Shown here: positions 18,384-28,373 of the stretch, piece after piece | How the letters are laid out: each line of letters opens with the position of its first letter | How positions within the stretch are numbered: position 1 is the stretch's first letter | Source: Flocculibacter collagenilyticus | GTDB taxonomy: Bacteria > Pseudomonadota > Gammaproteobacteria > Enterobacterales > Alteromonadaceae | Direction of reading: 5' to 3' | Length of the DNA: 64,000 nucleotides | Assembly: GCF_016469335.1 (NCBI RefSeq) | Contig: NZ_CP059888.1 | Coordinates: 1,302,001-1,366,000 of the forward strand | The notes under the pieces: generated by a model | Seen by the model: the letters and a program-made list of their open reading frames with translations, nothing else | Databases searched by the model: none | What the model was told of the DNA's origin: nothing | Translations under genes and position numbers: made by a program

Positions 18384-20564
18384 ATGCAAATGATTCGCCT
18401 ATTTGGGGCTATATTTATTTCAATGATTTTGGCAGCGTGTGGCGGAGGGGGCTCCCTTTCTAAAGACAATAACAACGGGGGAGGTACTACTGGAAATGAA
18501 ACATTCGTACTTTCTGTTACTGCCACAGGCGTAACTAGTGGTGATGAGTCAAGAGTCGTCTCTTTTGACGATCCAGTCCAAATTTCCGTCAAAGTCACAA
18601 ACCAAAGCGGTGCAGTTCAATCTGGAAAAGTCGTTAGCTTTTCAGTTGAAGATGGCACGCTGTTTTCTTTCTCGAAAGAAAACTTGAAAGCAATTACAGA
18701 TGCTGATGGTGTAGCGACGATCCAAGTATCGCCTACGACTGTGAGTGGCGCTGCAACAGTAACTATATCGCTTTCAACAGGCGAACAAACTACGATTGGT
18801 CTAGAGTCGCTAGGTGATTTCCCTGTTGGAAATATTGCAATTGGAGAAGTAAATCTACTTGCAGATAAGCTTCAGCTTAATACAGGTATTAATGATAAAA
18901 TTGAGCTAACGGTGCTTGTTAAAGATATTAATAACAATTTGCTGGCCAACCAAAATGTGAGCTTTTCAGCTAATAATGACGCTGAAATATTAGTGACTCA
19001 AGCATCAACAGATGATTCTGGACAGGCTACGGCAATTTTAACGACGAAAAACAACCCTCAAAACCGAACGATTACAGTCTCTGCTACGGTAGGCACAACC
19101 TCTTCTTCTTTAATTGTTGATGTTGTAGGAACTGGCATTGACGTAAATGCGCAATCATCAGCGGTATTAGATGATGTAATTACAGTAACTACATTAGTCA
19201 CAACCTCTGAAGGGATACCTCTTTCAGGTGTGCCGTTGGTTATTACCTCTAAAAACGGTAATGCAATTAATAATGCTACGCCAGTAACAAACTCTGCGGG
19301 ACAGGCAACAATTTCTTACACCGGTACAAATAGTGGGCAAGACATTTTGACGGTTTCAGGTTTAGGTGTAAGTAGCACAATCACCATTGATGTTCAATCG
19401 GACGTATTCACTTTTGTAAATGCGAAAGGTAAAGAGCTTGAATTAAACAAAAGCAGTATGATAACGCTTAATTGGTTAAAAGATGGTGAGCCTGTAGAAG
19501 GGGAGTCTATTTCATTTACTTCCACTCGAGGTACGGTAACCAATGTAAAAAGTACGGATGAAGACGGGAATGTAGAAATTAGCTTATCGTCAACTACGTC
19601 TGGTCCTGCTTTAGTTAGAGCGGTTGCGCAGGGTAGTAATGAAATGGAATTGGTCACACAAGTTGAAGTTGAATTTGTAGCGGTTGATGTTGATTCGATA
19701 AATGTTCAGTTGTCCCCTGCTTCAATTGGTCCTAGCGGCGAAACAAGTACAGTTACAGCAATTGTGCGAGATAACGAGGGCAATTTAGTTAAAAATAAAA
19801 CTATAAACTTTTCTGTAGATGATGTGAGCGGGGGAAGCTTATCACCAGCTTCAGATACAACTGACTCTCAGGGGATCGCATCTTCAGTTTATACCTCTAA
19901 CTCTATCTCAGCAAATAATGGAGTCACAATTACAGCCACTGAAAGTGTTTCAAATAAGTCTGACAGTGCATCTATTACCGTTGCTGATAGAGCATTATTT
20001 TTCCGTTTTGGTACATCATCAGTAATTAAAGTGGAAAATGAAGAGACTACGTATTTACAAGATTATGTGGTGTTTGCGTCAGATGCTGATGGTAATGCTA
20101 TCGCGAACCAAGAGTTAACAGTTTCGTTTGTACCTATCTCATATGAGCTGGGTGCTTGGTGCCAGAAGAACAAAGATGGTGAATTTGACTCTTACCTACC
20201 TTTATCTGCACCAGGTAATGAATTTCCATCTGAAGACGTGAACCGTAATGGTATTCTTGATGCTGGAGAAGATGCTAATAATGATGGTTTTATAACACCT
20301 GGTACTCCTTGGACTATTTCGAGTAAGGTAATTACAAATGAACAAGGAGCTGCGTTAATTGAGCTTCGTTATCCTAAACAGTACGGGGTTTGGGTTAAAG
20401 GAGATCTCTCTGTTTCAGGTAAAGTGAGTGGAAGTGAGTCAGTGAGCACAAGAGAAGTTCAATTAACTTACTTGGTTGATGATGCTAAGAAAGAAGGCGC
20501 TCCACCTCCAGAAAACCCTCTGGGTGATGGTGGATTGGAATGCCCAGATCCTAATACTCTCTAA
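18384..20564 (+). CDS. Surface lipoprotein with bacterial Ig-like (Big_1/invasin-type) repeats
   Basis: 726 residues from ATG at 18384, chosen because AGGGAG lies 7 bases upstream; longer in-frame starts lack a site. The lipobox AACG (Cys about residue 19) is followed by a flexible GGGG/NNNGGG linker. From about residue 40 to 540, four to five Ig-like domains of some 100 residues repeat the pattern 'ITDADGVATI / TDDSGQATA / TNSAGQATISY / DSQGIASSVYT', typical of Big_1 invasin-like domains. An Asp/Asn-rich segment (DVNRNGILDAGEDANNDG) near residue 620 looks like a calcium-binding loop. A role in adhesion or envelope stability is inferred only. It stands alone, with a terminator at 20589. Confidence 0.85.
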   Translation: MQMIRLFGAIFISMILAACGGGGSLSKDNNNGGGTTGNETFVLSVTATGVTSGDESRVVSFDDPVQISVKVTNQSGAVQSGKVVSFSVEDGTLFSFSKENLKAITDADGVATIQVSPTTVSGAATVTISLSTGEQTTIGLESLGDFPVGNIAIGEVNLLADKLQLNTGINDKIELTVLVKDINNNLLANQNVSFSANNDAEILVTQASTDDSGQATAILTTKNNPQNRTITVSATVGTTSSSLIVDVVGTGIDVNAQSSAVLDDVITVTTLVTTSEGIPLSGVPLVITSKNGNAINNATPVTNSAGQATISYTGTNSGQDILTVSGLGVSSTITIDVQSDVFTFVNAKGKELELNKSSMITLNWLKDGEPVEGESISFTSTRGTVTNVKSTDEDGNVEISLSSTTSGPALVRAVAQGSNEMELVTQVEVEFVAVDVDSINVQLSPASIGPSGETSTVTAIVRDNEGNLVKNKTINFSVDDVSGGSLSPASDTTDSQGIASSVYTSNSISANNGVTITATESVSNKSDSASITVADRALFFRFGTSSVIKVENEETTYLQDYVVFASDADGNAIANQELTVSFVPISYELGAWCQKNKDGEFDSYLPLSAPGNEFPSEDVNRNGILDAGEDANNDGFITPGTPWTISSKVITNEQGAALIELRYPKQYGVWVKGDLSVSGKVSGSESVSTREVQLTYLVDDAKKEGAPPPENPLGDGGLECPDPNTL

Positions 20565-20588
20565 GACTATAAATTTTTCTCTTACGCT

Positions 20589-20627
20589 ATAGGTTAAGTT
20601 TAGGCTTAGCCTATTTCGCTTTTTATT
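20589..20627 (+). terminator. Intrinsic terminator after the Ig-like lipoprotein gene
   Basis: Ten-base-pair stem ATAGGTTAAG/CTTAGCCTAT with one G-U pair (20589-20598 with 20605-20614), followed by TTCGCTTTTTATTTTTTT. It is located 25 bases after the stop. Confidence 0.8.
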
Positions 20628-20796
20628 TTTTTCTGCACGATATTTATTATCTACTCCCTATTGAGCCCACAATCAAATACATTAATTAAAGAGGACAAAA
20701 CAAGCAGGATGAGCTGGCTTCGGGTGTTCAGTTGAAGGTAGTTCAGTCGAGAGAGTAGTTGATGATGAAAGATAATGTGTATAGATTATGAGGAAA

Positions 20797-20826
20797 TCAA
20801 CTAACGTTAAATATAACGTTAGTTGA
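20797..20826 (-). terminator. Perfect hairpin after astB
   Basis: Perfect 12-bp inverted repeat TCAACTAACGTT/AACGTTAGTTGA with a six-base loop, 13 bases beyond the astB stop. On the minus strand it is followed only by TTTCC, so the U-tract is weak. A 3'-end hairpin for astB is likely. Confidence 0.6.
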
Positions 20827-20838
20827 ACTTGGTTTATT

Positions 20839-22176
20839 TTACAGTTGAAAAGGATAAACCGAACCTAACTTCAATATCTGAGTTAATTCATCCAACGCTG
20901 TACGCGACTCAATTAATAGCTGAGGATCGCGCAAGTCATTTTCCGATAGCGCATCTCTATAATGTTTATCTACCCATGAATTAAGTGTGCTGAACAACGC
21001 TTCAGACATTAATACATTTTGATTAAGTGCGTTCTTTTCTTGTTCGGTCATTGCTACGCGTAAACGCAAGCATGCTGGGCCTCCGCCATTTCTCATACTC
21101 TGTTTTACGTCAAAGTATTTCACTTCTTTGATTGGCGTGTTCATGTTTACCAATGATTGTAGATAGGCGTGCACACGCTCATTTTCTTCACATTCAGTTG
21201 GCGCTATGATGGCCATATGTCCATCAGGTAACGTAATGACTTGAGTGTTGAACAAGTAAGTTTTTACTGCTTCTTCCACTGATACATCAGCAGTGTCAAC
21301 TTTAATGAAATGCATTTGAGTATCACCCATTTTGCGCTGTATTTCATCAAGCCCTTGTTGTGTATTTAAAAATGCTTGTTCATGATAAAACAGCACGTTT
21401 TGGTTACCTACTGCAATTACGTCGTTATGAAAAACACCTTGGTCGATTACATTAGGATTTTGCTGCATATAAACAATATTATTATCATTTAATTGATGTA
21501 AGCGAGTAACAGCTTCGCAGGCTTCAAATGTATGGCGAGCGGGGAACTTAGTTGGTGCAGGCTTGCTAGCATCGAATGCATAGCGTCCAAAAACAAATAA
21601 CTCTACACCCGCACCTCCGTATTCGCTACAAAAACGCGTGTGATTAGCGGCCCCTTCGTCACCAAAATGCTCGTTATCTGGTAAGTGCTGATGATGCGCG
21701 AAATGCTTTTCATCGTTAAACATCGCTTTTAAAATATTACCGCTGGTAACAGGCTCAAGTGAGCGATGGTACTTATTGGTTAAGTTAGCGGGTGTAAAAT
21801 GAATTTTATTGTCAGCAGTATCGCCGCTTGGTGAAACGGTTGCCGCGTTTGCTGTCCACATGCTTGACGCAGAACAGCATGCTCTAAATACTTGTGGGGC
21901 TTTCTTAGCGGCATCTTCTAACACTTTAGCATCAGAGCCTGAAAAGCCTAAGCGACGTAGTGCAAAGATATCCGGGCGCTCTTGAGGGGCCAATACACCT
22001 TGAACCATGCCCATATCATGCAACGCTTTCATTTTTTGCAGCCCTTGTTTGGCTGCTTGGCGAGGACTTGATGATTCTTTAGCGTTACTAAGTGAGGCAA
22101 CGTTACCAAAGGATAAACCTGCGTAGTTATGAGTAGGACCGACTAGGCCGTCAAAATTTGCTTCAAAGTGCTTCAT
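20839..22176 (-). CDS. astB: N-succinylarginine dihydrolase
   Basis: 445 residues, the normal length of AstB. The N-terminus [18 protein letters not shown] is the family signature, and the catalytic Cys369 sits in [11 protein letters not shown] near the C-terminus. AstB hydrolyses N2-succinylarginine to succinylornithine, ammonia and CO2 in the arginine succinyltransferase pathway. No other ast gene is beside it: it faces topA divergently and the Ig-lipoprotein gene lies downstream, so astA, astD and astC must be elsewhere if the pathway is complete. Confidence 0.95.
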   Translation of the reverse strand: MKHFEANFDGLVGPTHNYAGLSFGNVASLSNAKESSSPRQAAKQGLQKMKALHDMGMVQGVLAPQERPDIFALRRLGFSGSDAKVLEDAAKKAPQVFRACCSASSMWTANAATVSPSGDTADNKIHFTPANLTNKYHRSLEPVTSGNILKAMFNDEKHFAHHQHLPDNEHFGDEGAANHTRFCSEYGGAGVELFVFGRYAFDASKPAPTKFPARHTFEACEAVTRLHQLNDNNIVYMQQNPNVIDQGVFHNDVIAVGNQNVLFYHEQAFLNTQQGLDEIQRKMGDTQMHFIKVDTADVSVEEAVKTYLFNTQVITLPDGHMAIIAPTECEENERVHAYLQSLVNMNTPIKEVKYFDVKQSMRNGGGPACLRLRVAMTEQEKNALNQNVLMSEALFSTLNSWVDKHYRDALSENDLRDPQLLIESRTALDELTQILKLGSVYPFQL

Positions 22177-22410
22177 TTATGGTTTTGCTCCTATTTTAAA
22201 CGGCTTTTATTATTATTTTTGTTTTGCCTGTTATTTTTTGCTCTATTATTACTCTATTCATAGCGATACAAAGCAAATTAGTATACTCCTATTGTACTCG
22301 CTGATAAATGTCTGGATAATAAAATAAATATAAGCTTGTAATAGCTATTGTTCTAGTATCATATAAATATATGCAAATTTTGAATTATAAATCGGGAACT
22401 GTTGATTAAC

Positions 22411-25125
22411 ATGGGTAAATCGCTAGTTATAGTCGAGTCTCCAGCGAAAGCTAAAACGATAAATAAATATCTAGGTAAAGACTTTGTAGTGAAGTCAAGC
22501 GTCGGTCATGTTCGTGATTTACCAACTAGTGGTCAGGCTAAAAGCGGCGCTAAGGCTGCGCAAACCACTAAAGGCTTGTCTAAAGAAGAAAAAGCTGAAC
22601 TGAAGAAAAAGAAAGATCAAGAAGCGCTCATTGCGCGAATGGGAATTAACCCAGACAAGCAATGGCAAGCACGTTATGAGGTGCTTCCCGGTAAAGAAAA
22701 AGTTGTCAATGAGCTGAAATCTCTAGCTGAAAATGCAGATCAAATCTATCTAGCAACGGATTTGGATAGAGAAGGAGAGGCCATCGCTTGGCACTTAAAA
22801 GAGATTATTGGTGGTGACGACGACAAATATAAACGTGTTGTATTTAATGAGATCACCAAAAAAGCCATTAACCAAGCATTCTCTACCCCTGGCGAGTTAA
22901 ATATCTCGCGGGTGCATGCACAGCAAGCAAGACGTTTTCTAGACCGCGTTGTTGGTTTTATGGTCTCACCACTTTTATGGAAAAAAATTGCGCGTGGTTT
23001 GTCCGCCGGACGAGTGCAGTCAGTTGCTGTAAAGTTAGTGGTAGAACGAGAAAGAGAAATTAAAGCGTTTATTCCAGAAGAGTTTTGGGATATTCATGCT
23101 GATTTATCGCACGCCAGCAAGGCTGACTTGCGAATGATGGTGACTAAAGAGCATGGCAAAACGTTTAAGCCCGTTAATAAAGCACAAACGGATACGGCTC
23201 TAGAGACATTAAAAACAGCTGATTATGTTATTGATGCAATTGAGCAGAAGCCATCTCAAAGCAAGCCATCAGCGCCATTTATTACTTCCACTTTGCAGCA
23301 AGCGGCAAGTACCCGTCTAGGCTTTGGTGTAAAGAAAACCATGATGATGGCACAGCGTTTGTACGAAGCTGGCCATATTACGTATATGCGTACCGACTCG
23401 ACTAACTTAAGCTCAGAAGCGGTAGCGTCTTGTCGTGACTATATCCAAGATAACTTTGGTGACGATTATTTACCAAAAGATCCAATTGGTTATGGTAGTA
23501 AGCAAGGTGCGCAAGAAGCGCATGAGGCAATTCGCCCATCTCACGTTGCCGTAACTGCTGGTTCATTATCCGACATGGAAAACGATGCTCAGCGTTTATA
23601 TGAATTGATTTGGCGACAATTTGTTGCTTGCCAAATGACACCAGCAAAATATAACTCAACGTCGATTATTACAAAAGCAGAGCGCTTTGAATTAAAAATC
23701 AAAGGTCGCGTAGTTGTATTTGATGGTTGGACAAGAGTGCAAAAACCAAACCGTAAAAAAGGTGATGAAGAGAATTTGTTACCTGAAGTAAAAGTTGGCG
23801 ATAAGCTTGAATTACAAGCACTAGATCCACAACAGCATTTTACCAAGCCGCCAGCTAGATTTAGCGAAGCGTCGTTAGTAAAAGAGCTGGAAAAAAGAGG
23901 AATTGGCCGCCCGTCAACATATGCGGCAATTATTTCAACGATTCAAGATCGTGGTTATGTTACCCAAGAAAATAAGCGCTTTTACGCTGCGAAAATGGGT
24001 GAAATAGTGACTGACCGATTAGACGAAAAGTTCTCTGATTTGATGAGCTTCGACTTCACCGCGAATATGGAAGAGCATTTAGATGATATTGCTGAAGGTG
24101 AGCTAGATTGGCGGAATGTATTAGATAATTTTTATAAAGACTTTAAGCAAAACCTCATTGAGGCCGAAAAACCAGATGAAGAAGGCGGCATGCGCCCTAA
24201 TCAAATGGTCATGACCGATATTGACTGCCCAGCATGTAGCAGAAAAATGGGGATACGTACGGCTTCAACAGGTGTATTTCTAGGTTGTGAAGGGTACAAC
24301 CTGCCACCGAAAGAGCGTTGTACGCAAACGCTGAATCTTGTATCGGGCGATGATGCGGTTAGTGCAAACGAAGATGAGTTAGAAACGGAAGCATTACGAA
24401 ATATGCGCCGTTGTCCTCGTTGTAGTACCGCGATGGATAGCTATTTAATCGATGAAACGCGTAAATTGCATGTATGTGGTAATAACCCAGATTGCGAAGG
24501 CGTGGAAGTTGAAAAGGGCGAGTTTAAGATAAAAGGCTATGATGGACCGCTTATCGAATGTGATAAATGTGGTGCTGATATGCAACTTAAATCGGGCCGT
24601 TTTGGCAAATACTTTGGCTGTACCAATGAAGGTTGTAAAAATACCCGAAAACTGCTGAAGAGTGGCGAAGCGGCTCCACCAAAAGAAGATCCAGTTGATT
24701 TGCCAGAGTTACCATGTGAAAAGTCTGATGCGCACTTTGTGTTAAGAGACGGTGCTGCAGGTATCTTCTTAGCAGCGTCAAGTTTTCCTAAATCAAGAGA
24801 AACGCGTGCACCAAAAGTGGAAGAGTTGCAGCGTTTTAGAGATCGCATTTCACCTAAGTTTTATTATTTAGCTGATGCGCCAGCAAAGGATGATGAAGGT
24901 AACCCTAGCGTAGTTCGCTTTAGCCGTAAAACTAAAGAACAATATGTTATGACTGAAGTTGACGGTAAAGCAACGGGCTGGACGGCTAAATATATTGACG
25001 GTAAGTGGGTTGAAGAAAAACCTAAAAAAGCAGCTAAGAAAACGGCTAAAAAGAAGGCTACCACTAAAAAAGCACCTGCTAAAAAGTCCACAAAAAAGGC
25101 TGAAAGTGAAGAAAGTGAAAGTTAA
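22411..25125 (+). CDS. topA: DNA topoisomerase I
   Basis: 904 residues from ATG at 22411; the frame extends three codons to a TTG, but [17 protein letters not shown] matches the E. coli start. The Toprim domain shows ESPAKAKT and DLDREGEA. The catalytic Tyr325 lies in ITYMRTDST. Three C-terminal four-cysteine zinc ribbons follow (starting CPAC, CPRC and CDKC), then a Lys/Ala-rich tail in the last 35 residues. It relaxes negative supercoils behind RNA polymerase. It ends at an intrinsic terminator at 25166. Confidence 0.97.
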   Translation: MGKSLVIVESPAKAKTINKYLGKDFVVKSSVGHVRDLPTSGQAKSGAKAAQTTKGLSKEEKAELKKKKDQEALIARMGINPDKQWQARYEVLPGKEKVVNELKSLAENADQIYLATDLDREGEAIAWHLKEIIGGDDDKYKRVVFNEITKKAINQAFSTPGELNISRVHAQQARRFLDRVVGFMVSPLLWKKIARGLSAGRVQSVAVKLVVEREREIKAFIPEEFWDIHADLSHASKADLRMMVTKEHGKTFKPVNKAQTDTALETLKTADYVIDAIEQKPSQSKPSAPFITSTLQQAASTRLGFGVKKTMMMAQRLYEAGHITYMRTDSTNLSSEAVASCRDYIQDNFGDDYLPKDPIGYGSKQGAQEAHEAIRPSHVAVTAGSLSDMENDAQRLYELIWRQFVACQMTPAKYNSTSIITKAERFELKIKGRVVVFDGWTRVQKPNRKKGDEENLLPEVKVGDKLELQALDPQQHFTKPPARFSEASLVKELEKRGIGRPSTYAAIISTIQDRGYVTQENKRFYAAKMGEIVTDRLDEKFSDLMSFDFTANMEEHLDDIAEGELDWRNVLDNFYKDFKQNLIEAEKPDEEGGMRPNQMVMTDIDCPACSRKMGIRTASTGVFLGCEGYNLPPKERCTQTLNLVSGDDAVSANEDELETEALRNMRRCPRCSTAMDSYLIDETRKLHVCGNNPDCEGVEVEKGEFKIKGYDGPLIECDKCGADMQLKSGRFGKYFGCTNEGCKNTRKLLKSGEAAPPKEDPVDLPELPCEKSDAHFVLRDGAAGIFLAASSFPKSRETRAPKVEELQRFRDRISPKFYYLADAPAKDDEGNPSVVRFSRKTKEQYVMTEVDGKATGWTAKYIDGKWVEEKPKKAAKKTAKKKATTKKAPAKKSTKKAESEESES

Positions 25126-25165
25126 ACAGACGGATAGATTTTAATTTCACGAGCGGAATAAATCG

Positions 25166-25192
25166 AAAAGGCGACCTAAGGGTTGCTTTTTT
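25166..25192 (+). terminator. Intrinsic terminator after topA
   Basis: Stem AAAAGGCGACC/GGTTGCTTTTT (two G-U pairs) with a TAAG loop, followed by TTTTTT. The T-run reaches the stop codon of the convergent zinc-ribbon gene. Confidence 0.82.
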
Positions 25193-25442
25193 ATTTAGCG
25201 TAAACTTTACCGCCAATCATTTTATATGCCGGAGTGCCGCGAATTAAGGTATCTCTGGCAAACTGCGTATCACAGTTTGGACAAAAACAGGGGGCTAAAG
25301 TAAAGTCTTCTACAATACGTTCTTTAAAACACTTAACGAGTGCGCCTTTCCCACCTTTTCTATATTTAAACAATTGAGTAGCGCATTTTGCACAAAATAC
25401 AGCGACTGTAGTTTGCGGCCCTTTTTTATTTGGTTTTGCCAT
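25191..25442 (-). CDS. Small zinc-ribbon protein (83 aa)
   Basis: 83 residues with two CxxC pairs, FCAKCAT near residue 17 and CFCPNCDTQF near residue 53, spaced as in a zinc ribbon. A basic segment KYRKGGKGALVKC between them could contact nucleic acid. Proteins of this type occur as conserved hypotheticals in Alteromonadales and Vibrionales; I know of no assigned function. The gene lies between topA and ycgB, 34 bases from the latter. It reads in the same direction as the ycgB-yeaH-yeaG operon and could be its last gene. Confidence 0.8.
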   Translation of the reverse strand: MAKPNKKGPQTTVAVFCAKCATQLFKYRKGGKGALVKCFKERIVEDFTLAPCFCPNCDTQFARDTLIRGTPAYKMIGGKVYAK

Positions 25443-25476
25443 TAATATTAAACATTGTGTTTCAATAGTTGGGGCA

Positions 25477-27012
25477 TTATATATCTAACTCGTCTTGTGA
25501 TGTTGGCTTTTCCGGACATCTTGCAAGTAGTTCAATATTGCCGTTGTCATTCTCATATTCTAACTTCACATCAAACCCCCAGAGTTGATGCAAATGCCTC
25601 ATTACTTCGTCTTTTGATTCTGACAGTGGGATACGGTCGTGCGGCACATATCTTAATGTAAGTGAGCGGTCACCATTGACATCAACGTTATAAATTTGAA
25701 TGTTCGGCTCTAAATTACTGAGGTTATATTGTTGCGATAGCTTATTACGAATTATGCGGTAGCCTTCATCGTTATGAATGGCTGAAATCTCTAAAAGCTG
25801 CTTAGTATCGTCATCTTCAACACAAAAAAACTTTAACTCGCGCATTAAGCGTGGGGATAAAAACTGGCTTATAAAGCTCTCATCTTTAAAGTTCTCCATT
25901 GCAAAGTGCATTGTATCTAGCCAGTCAGAACCAGCAAACTCTGGAAACCATCGTTTATCTTCTTCAGTTGGGTTTTCACAAATCCGACGAATATCAATCA
26001 TCATATTAAAGCCCAGCGCATACGGGTTAATACCTGAATAATATGGGCTGTTATAAGGTGGTTGATAAACTACATTAGTATGACTATGTAAAAACTCTAG
26101 AATAAATTTATCAGTCACCAGTCCCTCATCATATAAATGATTCAAAATAGTGTAATGCCAAAAACAGGCCCACCCTTCATTCATCACCTGTGTTTGCTTT
26201 TGGGGATAAAAGTATTGGCTTATTTTGCGAACGATACGGATTATTTCGCGCTGCCAAGACTCTAACAGCGGCGCGTTCTTTTCAATAAAATACAGAATGT
26301 TTTCTTGTGGTTCACTGGGGAAACGCTGTTTTAATTTCTGTTTTCCTTTTTTACTTGAAGGCAATGTTTTCCATAAAGTGTTTACTTGCGATTGCATGTA
26401 ATCCTCACGTTCTTTTTGGCGTTTTTGCTCTTCATGTAAAGATATTTTTTGGGGGCGTTTATAACGATCTACACCGTAATTCATTAGTGCATGACAGGAA
26501 TCTATAAGTTGCTCAACAGGTTCAACACCGTGTTGCTCTTCACATTTAGCGATGTAGTTTTTGGCAAATAGTAAATAGTCGATGATGGAGCTGGCATCTG
26601 TCCATGTTTTGAATAAATAGTTTCCTTTAAAGAATGAGTTATGGCCGTAGCAGGCGTGCGCAATCACAAGCGCCTGCATAGGCATGGTATTTTCTTCCAT
26701 TAAGTAAGAAATACAGGGGTCTGAATTAATCACAATTTCATAGGCTAGCCCCATTTGTCCGCGTTTGTAGCCTTGTTCAGTTTGAATAAATTTTTTGCCA
26801 TACGACCAATGACTGTATCCGAGTGGCATGCCTACTGATGAATAGGCGTCCATCATTTGCTCAGAAGTAATCACTTCAATTTGATTTAAATAAGTGTCTA
26901 GTCGATAGTATTCAGCGACGCGCGCAATTTCAGTTTGATATTCTTGTAATAAAGGAAAAGTCCAGTCTGGTCCATCATCTAAAGGTGTTGTAGCAATTTT
27001 TCTTTTGGTCAT
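25477..27012 (-). CDS. ycgB: SpoVR family protein (YcgB)
   Basis: 511 residues of the SpoVR family. It contains the conserved stretches ACYGHNSFFKGNYLF, NEGWACFWHY and NPYALGF, with conserved His and Glu residues. In Bacillus SpoVR takes part in spore cortex formation. In proteobacteria the gene travels with yeaG and yeaH; biochemical function is unknown. Here it is the third gene of that operon, 65 bases after yeaH. E. coli has ycgB away from yeaGH, so this arrangement is the compact three-gene form found in many bacteria. Confidence 0.94.
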   Translation of the reverse strand: MTKRKIATTPLDDGPDWTFPLLQEYQTEIARVAEYYRLDTYLNQIEVITSEQMMDAYSSVGMPLGYSHWSYGKKFIQTEQGYKRGQMGLAYEIVINSDPCISYLMEENTMPMQALVIAHACYGHNSFFKGNYLFKTWTDASSIIDYLLFAKNYIAKCEEQHGVEPVEQLIDSCHALMNYGVDRYKRPQKISLHEEQKRQKEREDYMQSQVNTLWKTLPSSKKGKQKLKQRFPSEPQENILYFIEKNAPLLESWQREIIRIVRKISQYFYPQKQTQVMNEGWACFWHYTILNHLYDEGLVTDKFILEFLHSHTNVVYQPPYNSPYYSGINPYALGFNMMIDIRRICENPTEEDKRWFPEFAGSDWLDTMHFAMENFKDESFISQFLSPRLMRELKFFCVEDDDTKQLLEISAIHNDEGYRIIRNKLSQQYNLSNLEPNIQIYNVDVNGDRSLTLRYVPHDRIPLSESKDEVMRHLHQLWGFDVKLEYENDNGNIELLARCPEKPTSQDELDI

Positions 27013-27077
27013 AATCCCCCCAACAAGTTATTTTTAGTGCTGAGTTTAATACTAAACATAACTAGATTGACGTTTGG

Positions 27078-28346
27078 TTATGCTGCTTGTTTTTTAAAGA
27101 GTTCTCGGAATACTGGGTAAATATCAGCCACGCTTTGTATATGCTGAATTGCAAAATTATCATGAATACGCATTAATTTTTCATACTCTCGCCATAAGCT
27201 CTGGTGCGCACGATTAGTGATTTCAATGTAAGTGTAATAGCGCACGACGGGGAGTATTGCATTGGCTAAAATGTGTGAACAGTGAGGAGAGTCATCTGCC
27301 CAATTATCACCGTCTGATGCTTGTGCCGCATAAATATTCCATTCTGCAGGATTATATTTTTCTTTGACAATCTCATCCATTAACTTAAGTGCGCTTGAAA
27401 CAATGGTGCCACCGGTTTCTTGCGAATAGAAAAACTCGTGTTCATCTACTGCTTTTGCTTGGGTGTGATGGCGAATATAAACCACTTCAATATTTTTATA
27501 TGTGCGTGTTAAGAATAGGTATAGCAAAATGTAGAAACGCTTTGCCATGTCTTTGGTGGCTTGATCCATAGAGCCTGATACATCCATTAAACAAAACATG
27601 ACAGCTTTGCTGGTTGGAACCGCACGACGATCAAAATTTCTAAAACGCAGATCAAAAGTGTCAATGAATGGCACTTTCGAAATTTTCGCTTCTAGTTCTT
27701 CAATCTCTTTCTGTAAGATTCGTATATCTGCTTCGTTTTCGGTAGGGCTTTTTAATAATGCTTCTAGTTCATGTTTTGCTTCATTAACACGGCGCTTTTT
27801 GCCTGCTGTCATAGCAATACGTCTAGCAAGTGAACCTTCTAATGATTTTACAATATCGATATTAGTGGGTACACCTTCAGCGCAATAACCAGCACGAACG
27901 TTTTTATACTGAATGAGTTTGTTTAACTGATTCTTTTTTAAATTGGGCAGTTCCAAGTCTTCAAACAGCAAATCTAAATATTCGTCTTTGGAAATTGAAA
28001 AAACAAAGTCGTCCTGTCCTTCACCGTCTTTACTGGCATCACCTTCGCCACCACCTCCAGCACCTCCGCCCACAGGTCGCTTTACTTTATCACCTTGAAC
28101 GTATTGGTCGTTACCCGGGTGAACGAGATCTCTTTTTCCGCCCTTGCCTTGGTGAAAAATAGGTTCTGATAGGTCTCTAGTCGGAATACTAATACTTTCG
28201 CCTTTATCGACGTCGGTAACACTACGTTTGCCGACCGCGTCAGAAACTGCTTTTTTGATTTGTTTTTTATAGCGGCGTAAAAAGCGCTGTCGATTAACAG
28301 TGCTCTTTTTTTTGCCGTTTAGGCGCCGATCAATAAAATGCGTCAT
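27078..28346 (-). CDS. yeaH: DUF444 / YeaH family VWA-like protein
   Basis: 422 residues. The first 60 are highly basic ([13 protein letters not shown]), a Gly-rich linker follows (about residues 93-105), then a VWA-like domain with [11 protein letters not shown] (MIDAS DxSxS) near residue 250 and [12 protein letters not shown]. It is the partner of the YeaG kinase. The ATG follows a GGAGG ribosome site and lies 27 bases after the yeaG stop. In E. coli yeaGH are induced by nitrogen starvation and stationary phase; the molecular role is not settled. Confidence 0.94.
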   Translation of the reverse strand: MTHFIDRRLNGKKKSTVNRQRFLRRYKKQIKKAVSDAVGKRSVTDVDKGESISIPTRDLSEPIFHQGKGGKRDLVHPGNDQYVQGDKVKRPVGGGAGGGGEGDASKDGEGQDDFVFSISKDEYLDLLFEDLELPNLKKNQLNKLIQYKNVRAGYCAEGVPTNIDIVKSLEGSLARRIAMTAGKKRRVNEAKHELEALLKSPTENEADIRILQKEIEELEAKISKVPFIDTFDLRFRNFDRRAVPTSKAVMFCLMDVSGSMDQATKDMAKRFYILLYLFLTRTYKNIEVVYIRHHTQAKAVDEHEFFYSQETGGTIVSSALKLMDEIVKEKYNPAEWNIYAAQASDGDNWADDSPHCSHILANAILPVVRYYTYIEITNRAHQSLWREYEKLMRIHDNFAIQHIQSVADIYPVFRELFKKQAA

Positions 28347-28373
28347 AATGCCTCCGCAAGTGAGCTAAGTGCT

